Below are positions 8,973 through 19,372 of a stretch of 21,921 bases of DNA, one piece after another. Origin of the DNA: Chara braunii (taxonomy: Eukaryota > Streptophyta > Charophyceae > Charales > Characeae); NCBI GenBank assembly GCA_003427395.1, contig BFEA01000045.1, forward strand, positions 2,112,510 through 2,134,430. The letters run 5' to 3'. The translations under genes and the position numbers were made by a program. The stretch's first letter is position 1. Each line of letters begins with the position of its first letter. The notes under the pieces were generated by a model that was not told where the DNA came from, did no database searches, and saw only the letters and a list, made by a program, of their open reading frames with translations.

Positions 8973-9393
8973 GGTCGAGGTGGTGGAGACACCCTCACCA
9001 TCTCGAGAAATGGCCCAAGCTACTGACTCCAGCGTCGTCCCGCAAGCACATTCAGAAAAATCGAGCCTCTGTTCGATGAATGTGTTTGAGTCCTTAGAGG
9101 AGCTAGAGGTGGAGTGGTCTAGATTAGACCCGCTAGCTTCTTGGACGGCACTAGTCAAAGCCCCGAAGGGTGAAATGTTCGTCAGCGAGGTAGTCATTGG
9201 CGGCCGCAAGGCCAGGGCCTATTATGACACTTGCTCGACTCGGAACTTTATTAGTCTCAGGTGCGTTGAGAGACTGCGCTTACAGGGGCGAGTGCAGCGC
9301 CTGAGTCGACCTGTGGCGTCGACCTGTGCCAACAAACAGCGCATGGTAGTTAACGACTACCTCCAGGATGTAGAGTGTTGTTTCCCGTACGCA
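8899..9393 (+). pseudogene. retropepsin-like protease region, active site altered
   Basis: The frame opens after a TAG at 8896. An acidic linker (FESLEELEVEW) leads into FVSEVVIGGRKARAYYDT followed by CSTRNFIS. In gypsy retropepsins the active site reads Asp-Ser/Thr-Gly followed by A/S-T-H/R-x-F-I-S. Here it is Asp-Thr-Cys, so the glycine is replaced. The minus-strand element in this window keeps Asp-Ser-Gly. Retropepsin would cut the Gag-Pol precursor. The frame is lost at a 19-bp tandem duplication (9375-9412), beyond which the flap and DMLLG region continues in another frame. Family assignment is good; activity is doubtful. Confidence 0.65.
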
Positions 9394-9412
9394 GTGTTGT
9401 TTCCCGTATGCG
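9375..9412 (+). repeat. 19-bp tandem duplication in the protease region
   Basis: GTGTTGTTTCCCGTACGCA is followed at once by GTGTTGTTTCCCGTATGCG. The 19-base step is not a multiple of three and exactly accounts for the change from the protease frame to the reverse transcriptase frame. Confidence 0.9.
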
Positions 9413-10970
9413 GGAGGGGACTTGAGACATCGTGTCTCGTTCCTAGTGAGTGACGAGCTCCCAATGGACATGTTACTAGGTATGTACTACCTCTCTGTAG
9501 CACAGCCCCAGTTTGACTGGGACCGAAAAGTGGTCAAACACAACTTGCCAGGTGGGGGAACCGCCAGATTACATCAGTTCAAAGCTAGTAGTCTGATTGA
9601 GTCCTATGGGTGCATGTGTGCGGCCGCGTTCTACAATTATTATAAGCAAAATCAGGAGGAGGGTATGTATTTAGTCTATGTCTCTGCTGCAGGCGAGCCG
9701 GTGAAAATGCCGCCGGGGATAGAGGGAGTAGTTGCTAAGTACCCTGACCTATTTGAAGAGCCAACAGGGGTTGTTGAGAGGGAGGTCGTCCACGCGATAG
9801 AGATTATCCCAGGATCTAGTATTCCGAAGGGAAGGATCTATCGGATGTCTCCAGGCGAGCTTGATGAGCTTCGCCGCCAACTCAAGGAACTCGTAGAGAA
9901 GGGTTGGATCCGACCGAGTGTCTCTCCTTATGGGTCTCCAGTTCTATTCGTGCCTAAGAAGGAGGGTACCCTTAGGATGTGCATTGGCCTCAATGCCATC
10001 ACCGTAAAGAACAGAGAGCCCCTACCGCGCATCGACGATCTGCTAGATAGAGTGCAAGGGTGTCGGTACTTCAGTAAAATAGATCTGAAGTCTGGGTACC
10101 ATCAGATTGCGATCCGGCCCGAGGATCAACACGAAACCGCCTTTCAGACCAGGTACGGTCTGTACGAGTTTGTGGTGATGCCTTTCGGCCTTTGCAATGC
10201 TCCTGGCACCTTTCAGCACGCTATGAATCGGATATTCTATGACTACTTGGATAAGTTTGTCATTGTGTACCTCGATGACATACTTATTTTTAGTAAGACT
10301 GTCGAGGAGCATGTTGCACATCTGGACAAAGTCCTCAGTCTCTTGCGACAACACAAGTTCAAGATCAACGGTGAGAAGTGCGAGTTTGGCCGCACCCGTG
10401 TCTTGTACTTGGGTCATGAGATCTCCGCGGAAGGATTGAAGCCCAATGACGCGAAGGTGGCCAGCATTCGTGATTGGCCACGTCCTCACTCTGTGACTGA
10501 GATGAGATCTTTCTTAGGAATGACAGGCTACTATAGGACTTCCGTTAAGAACTATAGCATAGTGGCCGCTCCTTTGACTGATCTGACCCGCCTTGACACC
10601 CCGTGGGAGTGGACAGATGAGTGCGAGGCTGGTTTCAAACATCTGAAGCATGTGTTGACGCACTATGAAGTCTTGAAACTTCCTGATCCTGACAAGCCGT
10701 TCATAGTCACCACGGATGCCAGCCAATATGGCATTGGCGCCGTGCTCGCGCAGCAGGAGGGGCCAAAGTTGAGGCCAATCGAGTACATGTCGAAAAAGAT
10801 GCCGTCTCAGAAGTTGGCAAAGTCCACCTACGAGAAGGAACTCTACGCAGTGTACAAGGCTCTGACCCATTGGAGACACTATCTCCTTGGGAGATTCTTC
10901 ATCCTCAGGACTGATCATCAGACCCTGAGATGGATGAGAACTCAGCCCGTACTTTCTGACGCTGAAGAGT
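9394..10970 (+). CDS. pol: protease C-terminus, reverse transcriptase and RNase H of gypsy pol
   Basis: This frame is open for over 500 codons; there is no real start here, because it continues pol after the 19-bp duplication. The protease end (LPMDMLLGMYYL) comes first. The reverse transcriptase follows with YGSPVLFVPKK, motif A Asp in YFSKIDLKSGYHQI, MPFGLCNAPGTF, the catalytic YLDD box at about 10268-10279 and LYLGH. Next are the FLGMTGYYR connection and RNase H with TTDASQYGIGAVL, the Glu of YEKELYAV and the Asp of RTDHQTL. The enzyme would copy element RNA to DNA. Compared with the minus-strand copy, three residues are missing where RMCIDYK-WLN is expected (RMCIGLN), a likely 9-base deletion. 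The frame ends in a stop at 10987; integrase sense resumes in another frame from 10971, so a small indel lies near 10965. Confidence 0.85.
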
Positions 10971-12626
10971 TGGATCAAAGTCATTGAGCAGTATGACTTC
11001 GACCCCCAGTATCTCAAAGGGGAGTACAACAAGGTGGCTGATGCCTTTTCGCGTAGACCTGACTTTTCAGGTGTGCTGATTACTGAGTTCGACCTCACGG
11101 ACGATGTAACTCGCTCTTTGGTGGAAGCCTATCGCGAAGACCAGTTCATGTCTGAGATCATACGCAGACTTCAGGCAAAGGACAAGAAGACCTCTGTCAA
11201 GTTTGAGTTGGTCAATGGCTTGCTGTTCCTTGAGAAGGCAGGTAATAAACGATTGTGTGTTCCCAATAGTGAGTCTTTGCGTAGTTTGTTTTTAGGCGAG
11301 TGTCATGATACCACCGGCCATTTTGGGTATAAGAAGACCGCAGCCAACTTGCTGCAGCGGTTCTGGTGGCCCACGATGATGAGAGATGCCCAGCTGTACG
11401 TGGAGACTTGTCAAGTTTGTCNACGGGACAAGCCACGTACTCAGGCTCCTCTTGGGCTTCTGAAGCCCCTTCCGATTCCGGAACGGCCTGGTGAGAGTCT
11501 GTCCATGGATTTCATGGATACTCTGATCACCAGCAAGAGTGGGATGCGTCACATCTTCATCATCGTGGATAGATTTAGTAAGTATGCTAGGTTAATGCCG
11601 ATGCCAGAAACAGCAAAGACAGAGTATGTGATCCGGATGTTCAAAGAGAACTGGGTCAGGGACTTTGGTCTACCGAAGTCTATTATTAGTGACAGGGATG
11701 TCCAGTTTACCAGCAAGTTGTGGAAGGCCGCCGCTGCAGAACAGGGAACTCAGTTGCAGACGACTTCTGGGAATCACCCAGAGGCCAACGGTCAAGCCGA
11801 GCAACTGAACCGCACTGTGCAGCATCTGTTGAGGCATTACATCAAGCCCAACCAGGTGGACTGGGATGAGAAGCTTGCTCTCATCGCCAGCTTGTACAAC
11901 AACGTTGTACACAGCGCCACCGGGGTGAGTCCAAATAGCTTACTGCTAACATTCAAGCCTAGACTGCCCCTAGACTTTCTTCTTCCTGAGAATCAAACAA
12001 CTGCTGCACCAGGTACTTTGGAATTTGCTTACCGCTATGAACAGAAGATGCAGCAGGCTGTAGAGCAGATGCAGAAGGCGCAGGCTGCAATGATAGAGTC
12101 TGAAAATAGACACCGCCGGCCTTCTACATTTCAGGTTGGGGATAGGGTCTGGGTTAAGTCGTCAGAACTGGGACAGGAGCACGGGATCTCCCGCAAACTC
12201 ATGCCCCAGTACTTCAGACCCTGGGAAGTCTTGGCTATCGTTGGGACAGATCCGGATGGGCCTTCTTATGTTATTCGGATCCCTGGTCATCTCCGTACCT
12301 ACCCTGTCTTTCACGCCTCCAAGCTGGCACCTTTCAAAGATACTGACCAGTTTCCATCTCGTCGCTCAATACTGCCCCCAACCATGGACGGAGAGGTGCA
12401 CATCGACGATATTGTGGATCACAAAGAGCTGCCGGTATCAAGACCAGCAGGTCGGGGACGTCCTCCAAAATCGAAGCTGCAGTACCGCGTTCGGTTCCAG
12501 CATCACACTGATCCGAAGGAGGACCGCTGGTTCACCAGGGAAGAGCTCATGCAGACCACTCCTCAAGTTGTAACCCAATACGAGAGATCTCTGCAGAAGG
12601 GAAAGCGCCCTATGATCGAAGACTGA
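10971..12626 (+). CDS. pol: integrase of Ty3/gypsy pol with chromodomain-like C-terminus
   Basis: This is the end of RNase H (VIEQYDFDPQYLKGEYNK, VADAFSRRPDF) followed by integrase. Counting from 11034, the HHCC zinc region has H91, H96, C126 and C129, and the catalytic core has Asp159 (MDFMDT), Asp220 (SDRD) and Glu256 (NGQAE). That gives the D,D(35)E spacing of retroviral-type integrases, which insert element DNA into the genome. The GPY/F-like region reads FRPWEVLAIVG. The C-terminus (YRVRFQ, then EDRWFTREEL) resembles a chromodomain, as in chromoviruses that target heterochromatin. One N falls in a codon at 11422. No internal stop interrupts the frame, the best preserved in the window, although it has lost its connection to gag-pol. 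Confidence 0.88.
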   Translation, partial: WIKVIEQYDFDPQYLKGEYNKVADAFSRRPDFSGVLITEFDLTDDVTRSLVEAYREDQFMSEIIRRLQAKDKKTSVKFELVNGLLFLEKAGNKRLCVPNSESLRSLFLGECHDTTGHFGYKKTAANLLQRFWWPTMMRDAQLYVETCQVCXRDKPRTQAPLGLLKPLPIPERPGESLSMDFMDTLITSKSGMRHIFIIVDRFSKYARLMPMPETAKTEYVIRMFKENWVRDFGLPKSIISDRDVQFTSKLWKAAAAEQGTQLQTTSGNHPEANGQAEQLNRTVQHLLRHYIKPNQVDWDEKLALIASLYNNVVHSATGVSPNSLLLTFKPRLPLDFLLPENQTTAAPGTLEFAYRYEQKMQQAVEQMQKAQAAMIESENRHRRPSTFQVGDRVWVKSSELGQEHGISRKLMPQYFRPWEVLAIVGTDPDGPSYVIRIPGHLRTYPVFHASKLAPFKDTDQFPSRRSILPPTMDGEVHIDDIVDHKELPVSRPAGRGRPPKSKLQYRVRFQHHTDPKEDRWFTREELMQTTPQVVTQYERSLQKGKRPMIED

Positions 12627-12650
12627 GCTTCTCAAAGGACTGTTGAAGCT

Positions 12651-12663
12651 GAGGAGGAGGGAA
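12651..12663 (+). promoter_or_regulatory. polypurine tract of the plus-strand element
   Basis: GAGGAGGAGGGAA lies 25 bases after the integrase stop and is followed by TG. A purine tract directly before TG is the usual primer site for plus-strand DNA synthesis and marks the start of a 3' LTR. Confidence 0.65.
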
Positions 12664-13583
12664 TGCGAGGCCATTGCCTCTATGAGCCCCATAAGGCCCC
12701 ATTTTTGCAGACCGTCGGCCGCCCTAAGTGAAGGCAGGCTCGACGAGGCCCTCAGGGGCCTTTTCTGGCCACTACGCAACTCAGGGAAATTCAGGCCATT
12801 GCGCAGCGCCAGTTGGTTGAGTGAACCCAGGCCCTGGGCCGCCTGTGTGAATGATTGTGAAGCAGGCCCTGGGCTGGATACGGGTACCGGGCCAAACAAA
12901 GGGCGAAGGCAGTTGGGCACATGCAACCACTACAGGGCCAGGGCCTGCTCTCGTCGTGCTGGGCCTTAGGCTACCGGGGCCTACTGGAAGCTTCTTGGGA
13001 CTGGACGCAGGCAGGCCACTTCGATACAGGGAAGGGCCTGCCTCCTCATTCGGCATTCGGGTGCTGGCTGCATGCTGCACAAGCGCTGCTGCGCTATTTG
13101 CTGGCTGGCGCCTACGCTCTCACGGGCGAGCAGGGAAGGAGCACACAGCCATAGCCGAGCTGCGCTGCTGTAAGCTGGGTGAGGCGCAGGGTGGCCCTTG
13201 GGTGCTCGTGGCATCTGTGAGTTGGGGAACGAGGTTGTGAGTGTAGCGCGAGACATACCTGGTGCTGGAAGCGTGCGACATTAGTCGCCATATGCTCGTA
13301 CTTCGGGAATGCTGTTGACGTCATCTTTCGGCTTCGTAGTATAGGCTAGATATGATCTGCCACATGTAGTCTGGGCGCCGAGCGCCAAATAGGATATCAA
13401 CTCTGGTTCTTCGTTGATGATGATGGGACTATTTCAGCATTGTCAATTATGAACTCTTGGTGTGTTCTTATTTGGTGAATCTCGTGATGCAATTCTGCTG
13501 TTGGTTCGAGGTCAAGACCATCTGGACTCGTATGTATGATGCTGTTTGATTGCTGAAGTTCGCTATTGCTCATCTTCCTTGCA
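12664..13583 (+). mobile_element. candidate 3' LTR of the plus-strand element
   Basis: It starts TGCGAGGCC right after the polypurine tract and could end TTCCTTGCA just before the 859-bp repeat at 13587, giving about 920 bp with TG...CA ends. The first half is GC-rich with many GGCC words. No partner LTR was found upstream, so the right edge is a guess. No gene is seen; the overlapping frames on both strands look compositional. Confidence 0.4.
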
Positions 13584-13586
13584 ACA

Positions 13587-14445
13587 GTTCAGTTGCAAAT
13601 TCACTTCAACAGGCTATGGCGCACCAGCGCCTGTACATCCCACTCTCGTCACTGTGTCCGACACCACTGCTTGCACATGCTCACTCCGGATCACCCTGAA
13701 TACTCCACACGCGCACACTCTATCAGCTATCTCTACCCTACGGCGGCTATGGCAGCTCGCCACTACTACTATGGCTAGTATGTCTCCCTTCAACCCATTT
13801 CTACCTCGGGCAACCTGCAGACCACCTTCGCACAAGACGCTGTAGTAGCGCTTCTGCATGGCTTACGCAGCGAATGAATGTATGGCTGAGCGCTGCCTCT
13901 TGATTTATACTTTTGTAACTCGTTGGTCTGCCCCTTTCTATCCGCCCATGGTGCACACAATCCCTCTTGGTACTTGCTGGACTGGACTGGGACGGACTGG
14001 ACCGGTACCGCTGACTGCATGGGTTTGCACTGCCAACTCGATGCAGTCGCCTGCCGATGTAATGCAGTTGGGCTCACCACTTGCCCACTTGCCTCTGTCT
14101 AAACGTGAGACAAACTTCGAAAGGCCGCTTCCGGAACTTCCGGAAGTTTGTGGGCTTGGCCTTTCGGGTGCTGTAGCAGCTACGACCTTGACCTTTCAGG
14201 ACTGTAGCAGCTACAACCTTGACCTTTCATAATGCCTATAGCTACGACCTCTACAAGGTTGTGACCCCAACTCGACAGACCTACAGATCGAATCCCTACA
14301 TCTACACAGTCCTGCGACAAACAAACGACAACTAACGAAACACAGGTCATGGGTTCAAACACTCGTGGGTCAACTGGATACTGTACATGGGTAAGGTAAG
14401 GTCTGGGGATCGAACCCTGGAATTTGCATCTGCCTCTGCAAAGGT
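13587..14445 (-). repeat. 859-bp direct repeat, copy 1 (candidate 3' LTR, minus orientation)
   Basis: This segment matches 20903-21761 end to end at the same length, with roughly 95% identity in the stretches compared by eye. On the minus strand it has TATAAAT at 13909-13903, about two thirds along, as in an LTR promoter. It also has a 31-bp tandem pair (CTGTAGCAGCTAC...) at 14171-14232 and a GGACT-type run at about 13978-14004. Possible LTR ends are TGCAGAGG and ATTTGCA on the minus strand, but neither a clear target-site duplication nor a polypurine tract was found. Confidence 0.75.
13903..13909 (-). promoter_or_regulatory. TATA box in repeat copy 1
   Basis: TATAAAT on the minus strand is conserved at the same place in copy 2 (21225-21219). 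The position within the repeat fits an LTR promoter directed into the minus-strand coding block when in the 5' copy. Confidence 0.45.
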
Positions 14446-14450
14446 AAGGT

Positions 14451-15700
14451 CTAGACTGCATCGGGAGCTGTCTCTAGAAGTTCTGTTCGCGTAAACCAGC
14501 GGTCGTCTTCTGGCTCTCCATAGGCAAATCTGACTTTGTATTGTTTCTGGGGACGACCTTTACCTCCTGTTCGGAAGACATCCTCACCTACTATCCCTTC
14601 GAAGTCATATCTTCCATCCATATCTGGGGGAATCATAGATCTGCGTGACAGAAACTGTTGGCTTGTGACACAAGGCAGCAATTTGGACGCATGGAACACT
14701 AGGTAGGTGTGGAGGTGTGCTGGAATCTCATTGTGTAGGACGGTCCATCCTCGCCGCCCTTGACTTCTAAGACTGGGCACGGTCCTCTATACGCAGGCAG
14801 TAACTTATGTAAGATGTTCTCCTAAGGAGTGAACTCTTTGGACTTGACCCAGACTAAGTCACCTACTTGGAACTGTGAGGGCGACGGTGCTTGTAGCTTG
14901 CTCTATCATTCTGTGTTGGGCTTTGCTGAGGTTGTCTACAACAGTAGCTATCTCTTTCTCATGTTGTATCGCGAATTCTCGTGTACCGGGTGGTAGCCTC
15001 TGAATCTGATCTCGGTTAAGTCCTTCAAATGGTTTGCGCGGTCTAAAGGACTTGTGCAGTTCGTTGGGAGTGCGACACGTAGACAAGTGCACGCTATTAT
15101 TGTAGGCACTGGCTACCTTAGGAAGCATCTCATCCCAGTTGATCTGATCAGGTCTAATATACATTCTCAGAACTTGCTGCAGGAGCTTGTTCATCAGTTC
15201 AGTCTGACCGTTAGTCTCAGGATGACGGCCAGATGACATCAGCAGCTTGGAACCATAGACTTTCATCAGTTCCTGCCAGTTCTGGCTGGTGAACCTGGTA
15301 CCTCTGTCACTAACTATCGATAGCGGTATACCATGCTCACTGACTCAATGGTCAAAAAACTTCTGAACTACTAAGTCTGTGCGTGCCTATGCAGGCAAAG
15401 GAACAAAAGCTGCATATTTGCTAAACCTATCAACTATGACCATGACTTTTTTGCCATGCCTACTCTTGACCTGAGTATCCATAAAGTCTATGGACACAGA
15501 ATCTCCGGGTCTATCAGGAATAGGCAAGGGTCTGAGAAGACCAAGAGGGGCTCGCGTAGTAGTCTGACTTAACAACTGCGGACGTACTCTATGCAATCGG
15601 CCTTCATTCCAAGCCATACATATGCGTGCATGAGGTTGGCTAGTGTCTTTTGCCAACCGAAGTGTCCCTCTGTACGACTTTCTTCCTTCTGTCTCACGAA
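14451..15700 (-). pseudogene. gypsy integrase fragment A (5'-truncated, degenerate)
   Basis: Reading leftwards, it begins at the zinc region (TEGHFGWQKT near 15660), then SIDFMDTQVKSRHGKK, DRFSKYAAFVPLPA, the second Asp in VSDRGTRFTS, HPETNGQTELMNKLLQQ with the catalytic Glu, and a chromodomain-like end (YKVRFAY, EDDRWFTRTELLETAPDAV). In-frame stops include TAG at 15387-15389, TGA at 15345-15347 and a TAG near 14824, with a frameshift near 14780. It is clearly related to but diverged from integrase B (for example NELHKSFRPRKP against MELHLGWRPRRP), so it is a second family. The C-terminus stops 5 bases from the 859-bp repeat, and everything upstream of integrase is missing. Confidence 0.8.
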
Positions 15701-15784
15701 TGCGGCCTGGCTCAGCCAGAGCCACCTTCAGAACTCAAGTACAACGCACAGCAGGTAAGTATCCACCATAGCCAGATCCTACCC

Positions 15785-15826
15785 CACTCTCTCTCTCTTC
15801 TCTCTCTTTTCTCTCTTCTCTCTCTT
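15785..15826 (+). repeat. CT-rich microsatellite
   Basis: An imperfect run of CT and CTTCTCTCT words lies between integrase fragment A and element B. 15701-16320 around it has no recognisable gene. Confidence 0.85.
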
Positions 15827-16326
15827 GGATCTCAGTCTTGATTCTCTTGTCCCACCATACATGCACACTCCTACTACGAAGATCTACTTTGAATGCTACT
15901 CACTGTAGACTAACTACCAACCCACTACCTATACTAACTAGCTGGCGCAGATATGGCTGCCACTTGCAAGCCAGCGTCCAGCTCTCTTCCTCCTCTCGGC
16001 GCAGCTTCTCCTCCAGCGCTAACCCAGCCAGCCAGCGCACAATTGCGTACAACACTTCCACGCCAATATGCCAGTGGGAATCTGTCGTCAAGGGAGGCTG
16101 GCCTATTGCTTTATACTGCTGGCCTCCCCTCGCAAGGTCTGCATTGGCCTGTATTGGCACTTTGGGCCTTCCTCAGTCCTAGACCCATGCATATGTGTGT
16201 GTCCCAGTATTTTCCCCTCAGGGTCTGCTGCTGCTGCGGCCATCTGGCCTGAATTTCGGACTGGGTGTCTGAATCTAGACCCCATATTAGACATAGACAG
16301 AACTGGGAACCTGTCCTTTGACTTCC

Positions 16327-16452
16327 TTTTGGACAGACACACATTCTACACGAACAGACATTCATACTGCACGAACAGGCACACATACTACACGTACAGA
16401 CACACCTTTTACCTGAACAGACATGACCTACACACCCTCTGGACGAACAGAT
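16327..16452 (+). repeat. 21-bp minisatellite, about five units
   Basis: Units of the form ACAYWYTACACGAACAGRC repeat roughly every 21 bases (CGAACAGAC, CGAACAGGC, CGTACAGAC, TGAACAGAC, CGAACAGAT). They lie 240-370 bp downstream of the element B stop on its strand, possibly inside a 3' LTR or untranslated region. Confidence 0.7.
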
Positions 16453-16693
16453 GTGACCTCCAAAACTAAACATTGCAACTGTTCGTTCAGGGGCACAACT
16501 GTGAAGTTTAACATTGGCTTTTGATTTAACTAGGATGTGACTTTTGACCCAAAGAACATGCCCGTTGAGCTGCTTTCACGAGTTGGGCCCTGGCGCGTGA
16601 CCCCTCTATACTGCATTTGCCGAACAGGGTCTGAATCGGGTAAGGGCCCTTTTACTCTCGTCGGCCTAATTTCGAAGTCCTCTGAGAAAACCT

Positions 16694-18193
16694 TCATCTA
16701 TCTATAATACTTATTCCTCTTCTCGCTCTTTCATATGCAGACACAATATGAGGTGCATAATCCATTAATTCTTCCTTTGTGAACCAGCGATCTTCACTTG
16801 GATCCTGATAAGCGAACCTTACCTTATATTGCCGCTATGGTCTGCCTCTACGTCCAGTTTGGAAGGTACTTTCAACAACAATCTTATCCACGTCGTATTT
16901 CCCATCCATACTAGGGGGTATCGCCGATCTGCGACTGGGAAACAACTCATTGGTTACGCAAGGTAAGAGCTTTGAAGCGTGGAATACTGGATACGTATGC
17001 AGATGTAGAGGAATCTCTATAACATATGAAGGACCATCCACATCGCCAATCACATCTAGGACTTGTCGAGGTCCTCTGTAGGCTGGTAACAACTTCTGGG
17101 AAATGTTCTCTTCGGGAACAAACTCCTTAGACTTAACCCATACCAGATCACCTACAGCGAACTGAGACGGTCTTCTGTGCTTATTTGCTTGTTCAATAAT
17201 CTGATGTTGTGTTTTAACAATGTTTTCTTTAACCTTTTCAATGTCTTTCTGATACTGAATCGCAAATTCACTAGTCCCTAGTGGAAGCTTATGTACTTGA
17301 TCCGGGTTTAACCGATCAATAGGCCTGCGTGGACGCCATCCCAGATGCAACTCCATCGGAGTCTTACATGTAGATAGATGAACAAAGTTATTGTAAGCGC
17401 TAGCAACTTTAGGCAAATGTTCGTCCCAGTCAATTTGGTCAGGACGGATATACATGCGCAGCGTTTGCTGCAAAATCTTATTCATCTGCTCGGTTTGGCC
17501 ATTTGTCTCAGGGTGTCTACCTGACGACATAGTTAACTTAGAGCCATAGACATTCATAAGTTGCTGCCATTGTTCACTTGTGAATCGTGTATCTCTGTCA
17601 CTCACAATTGTCAAGGGATGTCCATAATCTTTCACCCAATGGTTAAAGAACTCCCGGATTACCAATTCCGTTTTTGCTTCCATTGGTAAAGCTACAAAGA
17701 CAGCATACTAACTGAATCTGTCGACAATGACCATAACTTGCGTCTTCCCGTTCCTGCTTTTTACCTTGGTGTCCATAAAGTTAATGGACACAGAGTCTCC
17801 TGGACCTGTTGGAATAGGCAAAGGCTTAAGTAAACCAAGGGGAGGCTGTGTGGTGCTCTTATTTCTTTGGCACACTTGACATCCTTGCACATATGCAATG
17901 CAGTCTGGTTTCATACGAGGCCGGGTGTAGGAACGCACAAGAGTCGCGTAACTCTTCCTCCACCCGAAATGGCCTTCGGTGTCATGACATTCCCCTAAAA
18001 TCAAACTCTTGATCTCTTCTACATTTGGAATACAAAGCCTGTCATGCACATCAGTCCTTTCAAACAATAGTCCTTGCGTAATACGATAGTTAGGAAACTC
18101 TGCTGGCGCTTCTTGTACACGCTTAAGCATAGCGCCATAGACAGGATCAGTGGAATACGCATTCCTAATTTTATCTTGCAGATCGGTGCCCAC
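16694..18193 (-). pseudogene. pol: integrase of element B, first catalytic Asp changed to Asn
   Basis: The zinc region (ECHDTEGHFGWRK, then GCQVC) leads to the core. The first catalytic position reads SINFMDT where the plus-strand copy has SMDFMDT and fragment A has SIDFMDT, so Asp is Asn (codon at 17780-17782, a G to A change). The second Asp (VSDRDTRFTS) and Glu (NGQTEQMNK) are present. GPRQVLDVIG and the HTYPVFHASKLLP motif follow. In-frame TAG codons lie at 17708-17710 and 16835-16837. Beyond the second, the chromodomain-like end (QYKVRFAYQDPSEDRWFTKE) continues in frame to a TGA at 16694-16696. Strand-transfer activity is unlikely. Confidence 0.85.
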
Positions 18194-19372
18194 ATCTAAA
18201 TATGTTACAATGGCACCGAAGAAATCTGATCTTCGACTTAATGCATCAACAACAACGTTATACTTACCCTTGACTGGCTTTAGCTCAAAGTCATATTGAT
18301 CAATCTAGGTAGCCCACCTTGTCAATTTAGGTGTCATACGGGCCTGTGTCTTAAGCCAGCGAAGTGTTTCATGATCCGAGTACACTCTGAAGTGTCTTCC
18401 TAGGAGATAGTGTCGCTAGTGATCTAAAGCTTCTCGGAGAGCATACAACTCCCTCTCATACGTAGAAGCGGCGACTTTCTCGTTAGGCAGTCGTCGGGAC
18501 CTAAACTCTACAGGACTGTATCCATTTCCATCGTCTTGTTGGAGTACAACGCCTATCCCGTACTGACTGGCGTCGGTTGTGACGACAAAGGGCAAGGAAG
18601 GGTCAGCGACCTTCAGAACCGGGTAATTAATTAGACACTTTTTCAGCCGTTTAAACGAAGACGTACAGTCTGAATCCCACTTCCAGATCGTTTCTTTCTT
18701 GAGTAATCTGCGAAGGGGCGCAACTATTATCGTGAAATGTCGCACGAATTTTCGATGATAATTGGCTAGCCCAAGGAACAACCGCAACTCCGTCAAGGTG
18801 CGGGGGTTAGGCCAATCGCGAATTGCCGCAATTTTCGTGTCTTTTGGTTTGATTCCATCACCATCAAGTACATGCCCTAGATATAAAACCTGACGCTTAG
18901 CCCATTCACACTTCTTTGGGTTCAGTTTCAATTTTGCCTCACGCAATTTATTTAGCACAAGTCGAAGGTGCTCGCAATGTTCTTTTAAATCTTTACTAAA
19001 AACCAAAATATCGTCGAGATATATAACGACGAATTTATCAAGCCATTCACGAAAATGTTCATTCATAGTTCTTTGGAAAGTTGCAGGGCCATTCGTAAGA
19101 CCAAAGGGCAACACAATGAACTCATAGTGCCCATACCTTGTTCGGAAGGCAATTTTGTGTTGGTCTTCTGGTTCTACCTCAATCTGATGGTAGCCAAATT
19201 TCAAATCAATCTTCGTGAAATATTTGCAACCCTGCACCCGATCCAACAAATCGTCTATTCGTGGTAGTGGCTCAACATTTTTTACGGTTATATCATTTAA
19301 CCATTTGTAATCTATACACATGCGCACCCCACCATCTTTTTTCGACACAAATAGCACAGGCGCACCGTAGGG
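18194..19372 (-). pseudogene. pol: reverse transcriptase and RNase H of element B
   Basis: After a TAG at 19373-19375 the frame continues with PYGAPVLFVSKKDGG and RMCIDYKWLN, motif A Asp in YFTKIDLKFGYHQI, LPFGLTNGPATF, the catalytic YLDD of VVIYLDDILVFSK, LYLGH, FLGLANYHRKFV, and RNase H with TTDASQYGIGVVLQQ and the Glu of YERELYALREALDH. A TAG at 18416-18418 replaces an expected Trp, and a TAG at 18305-18307 an expected Gln. RNase H then ends with a DALSRR-type motif near 18235. All visible catalytic residues are present, so this is recent or slow decay compared with the plus-strand copy. Confidence 0.88.

Larger units (their letters stand above)
6871..13583 (+). mobile_element. Ty3/gypsy LTR retrotransposon, degenerate, plus strand
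   Basis: Domain order gag, CCHC knuckle, protease, reverse transcriptase, RNase H, integrase, with a chromodomain-like C-terminus, defines Ty3/gypsy; Copia elements place integrase before reverse transcriptase. A polypurine tract and candidate 3' LTR follow. The coding part is broken by a TAG at 7828, tandem duplications of 89 bp and 19 bp, drift after the zinc knuckle and a small indel near 10965. No 5' LTR copy of the 3' LTR is visible upstream, so the 5' end is lost, diverged or misassembled. The element cannot be autonomous as read. Confidence 0.85.

Noticed and set aside
12438-13324. Several open frames over the integrase end and the GC-rich 3' region
   Set aside because: Shadows of integrase or compositional frames in a candidate LTR; no family motif.
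13587-14445. Repeat copy 1 as the proven LTR of integrase fragment A
   Set aside because: No polypurine tract between the integrase stop and the repeat, no primer binding site inside copy 2 and no matching outer duplication; left as a candidate.
16103-16473. Cysteine-rich minus-strand open frame
   Set aside because: It is the translation of the 21-bp minisatellite and nearby sequence, with no known fold pattern.
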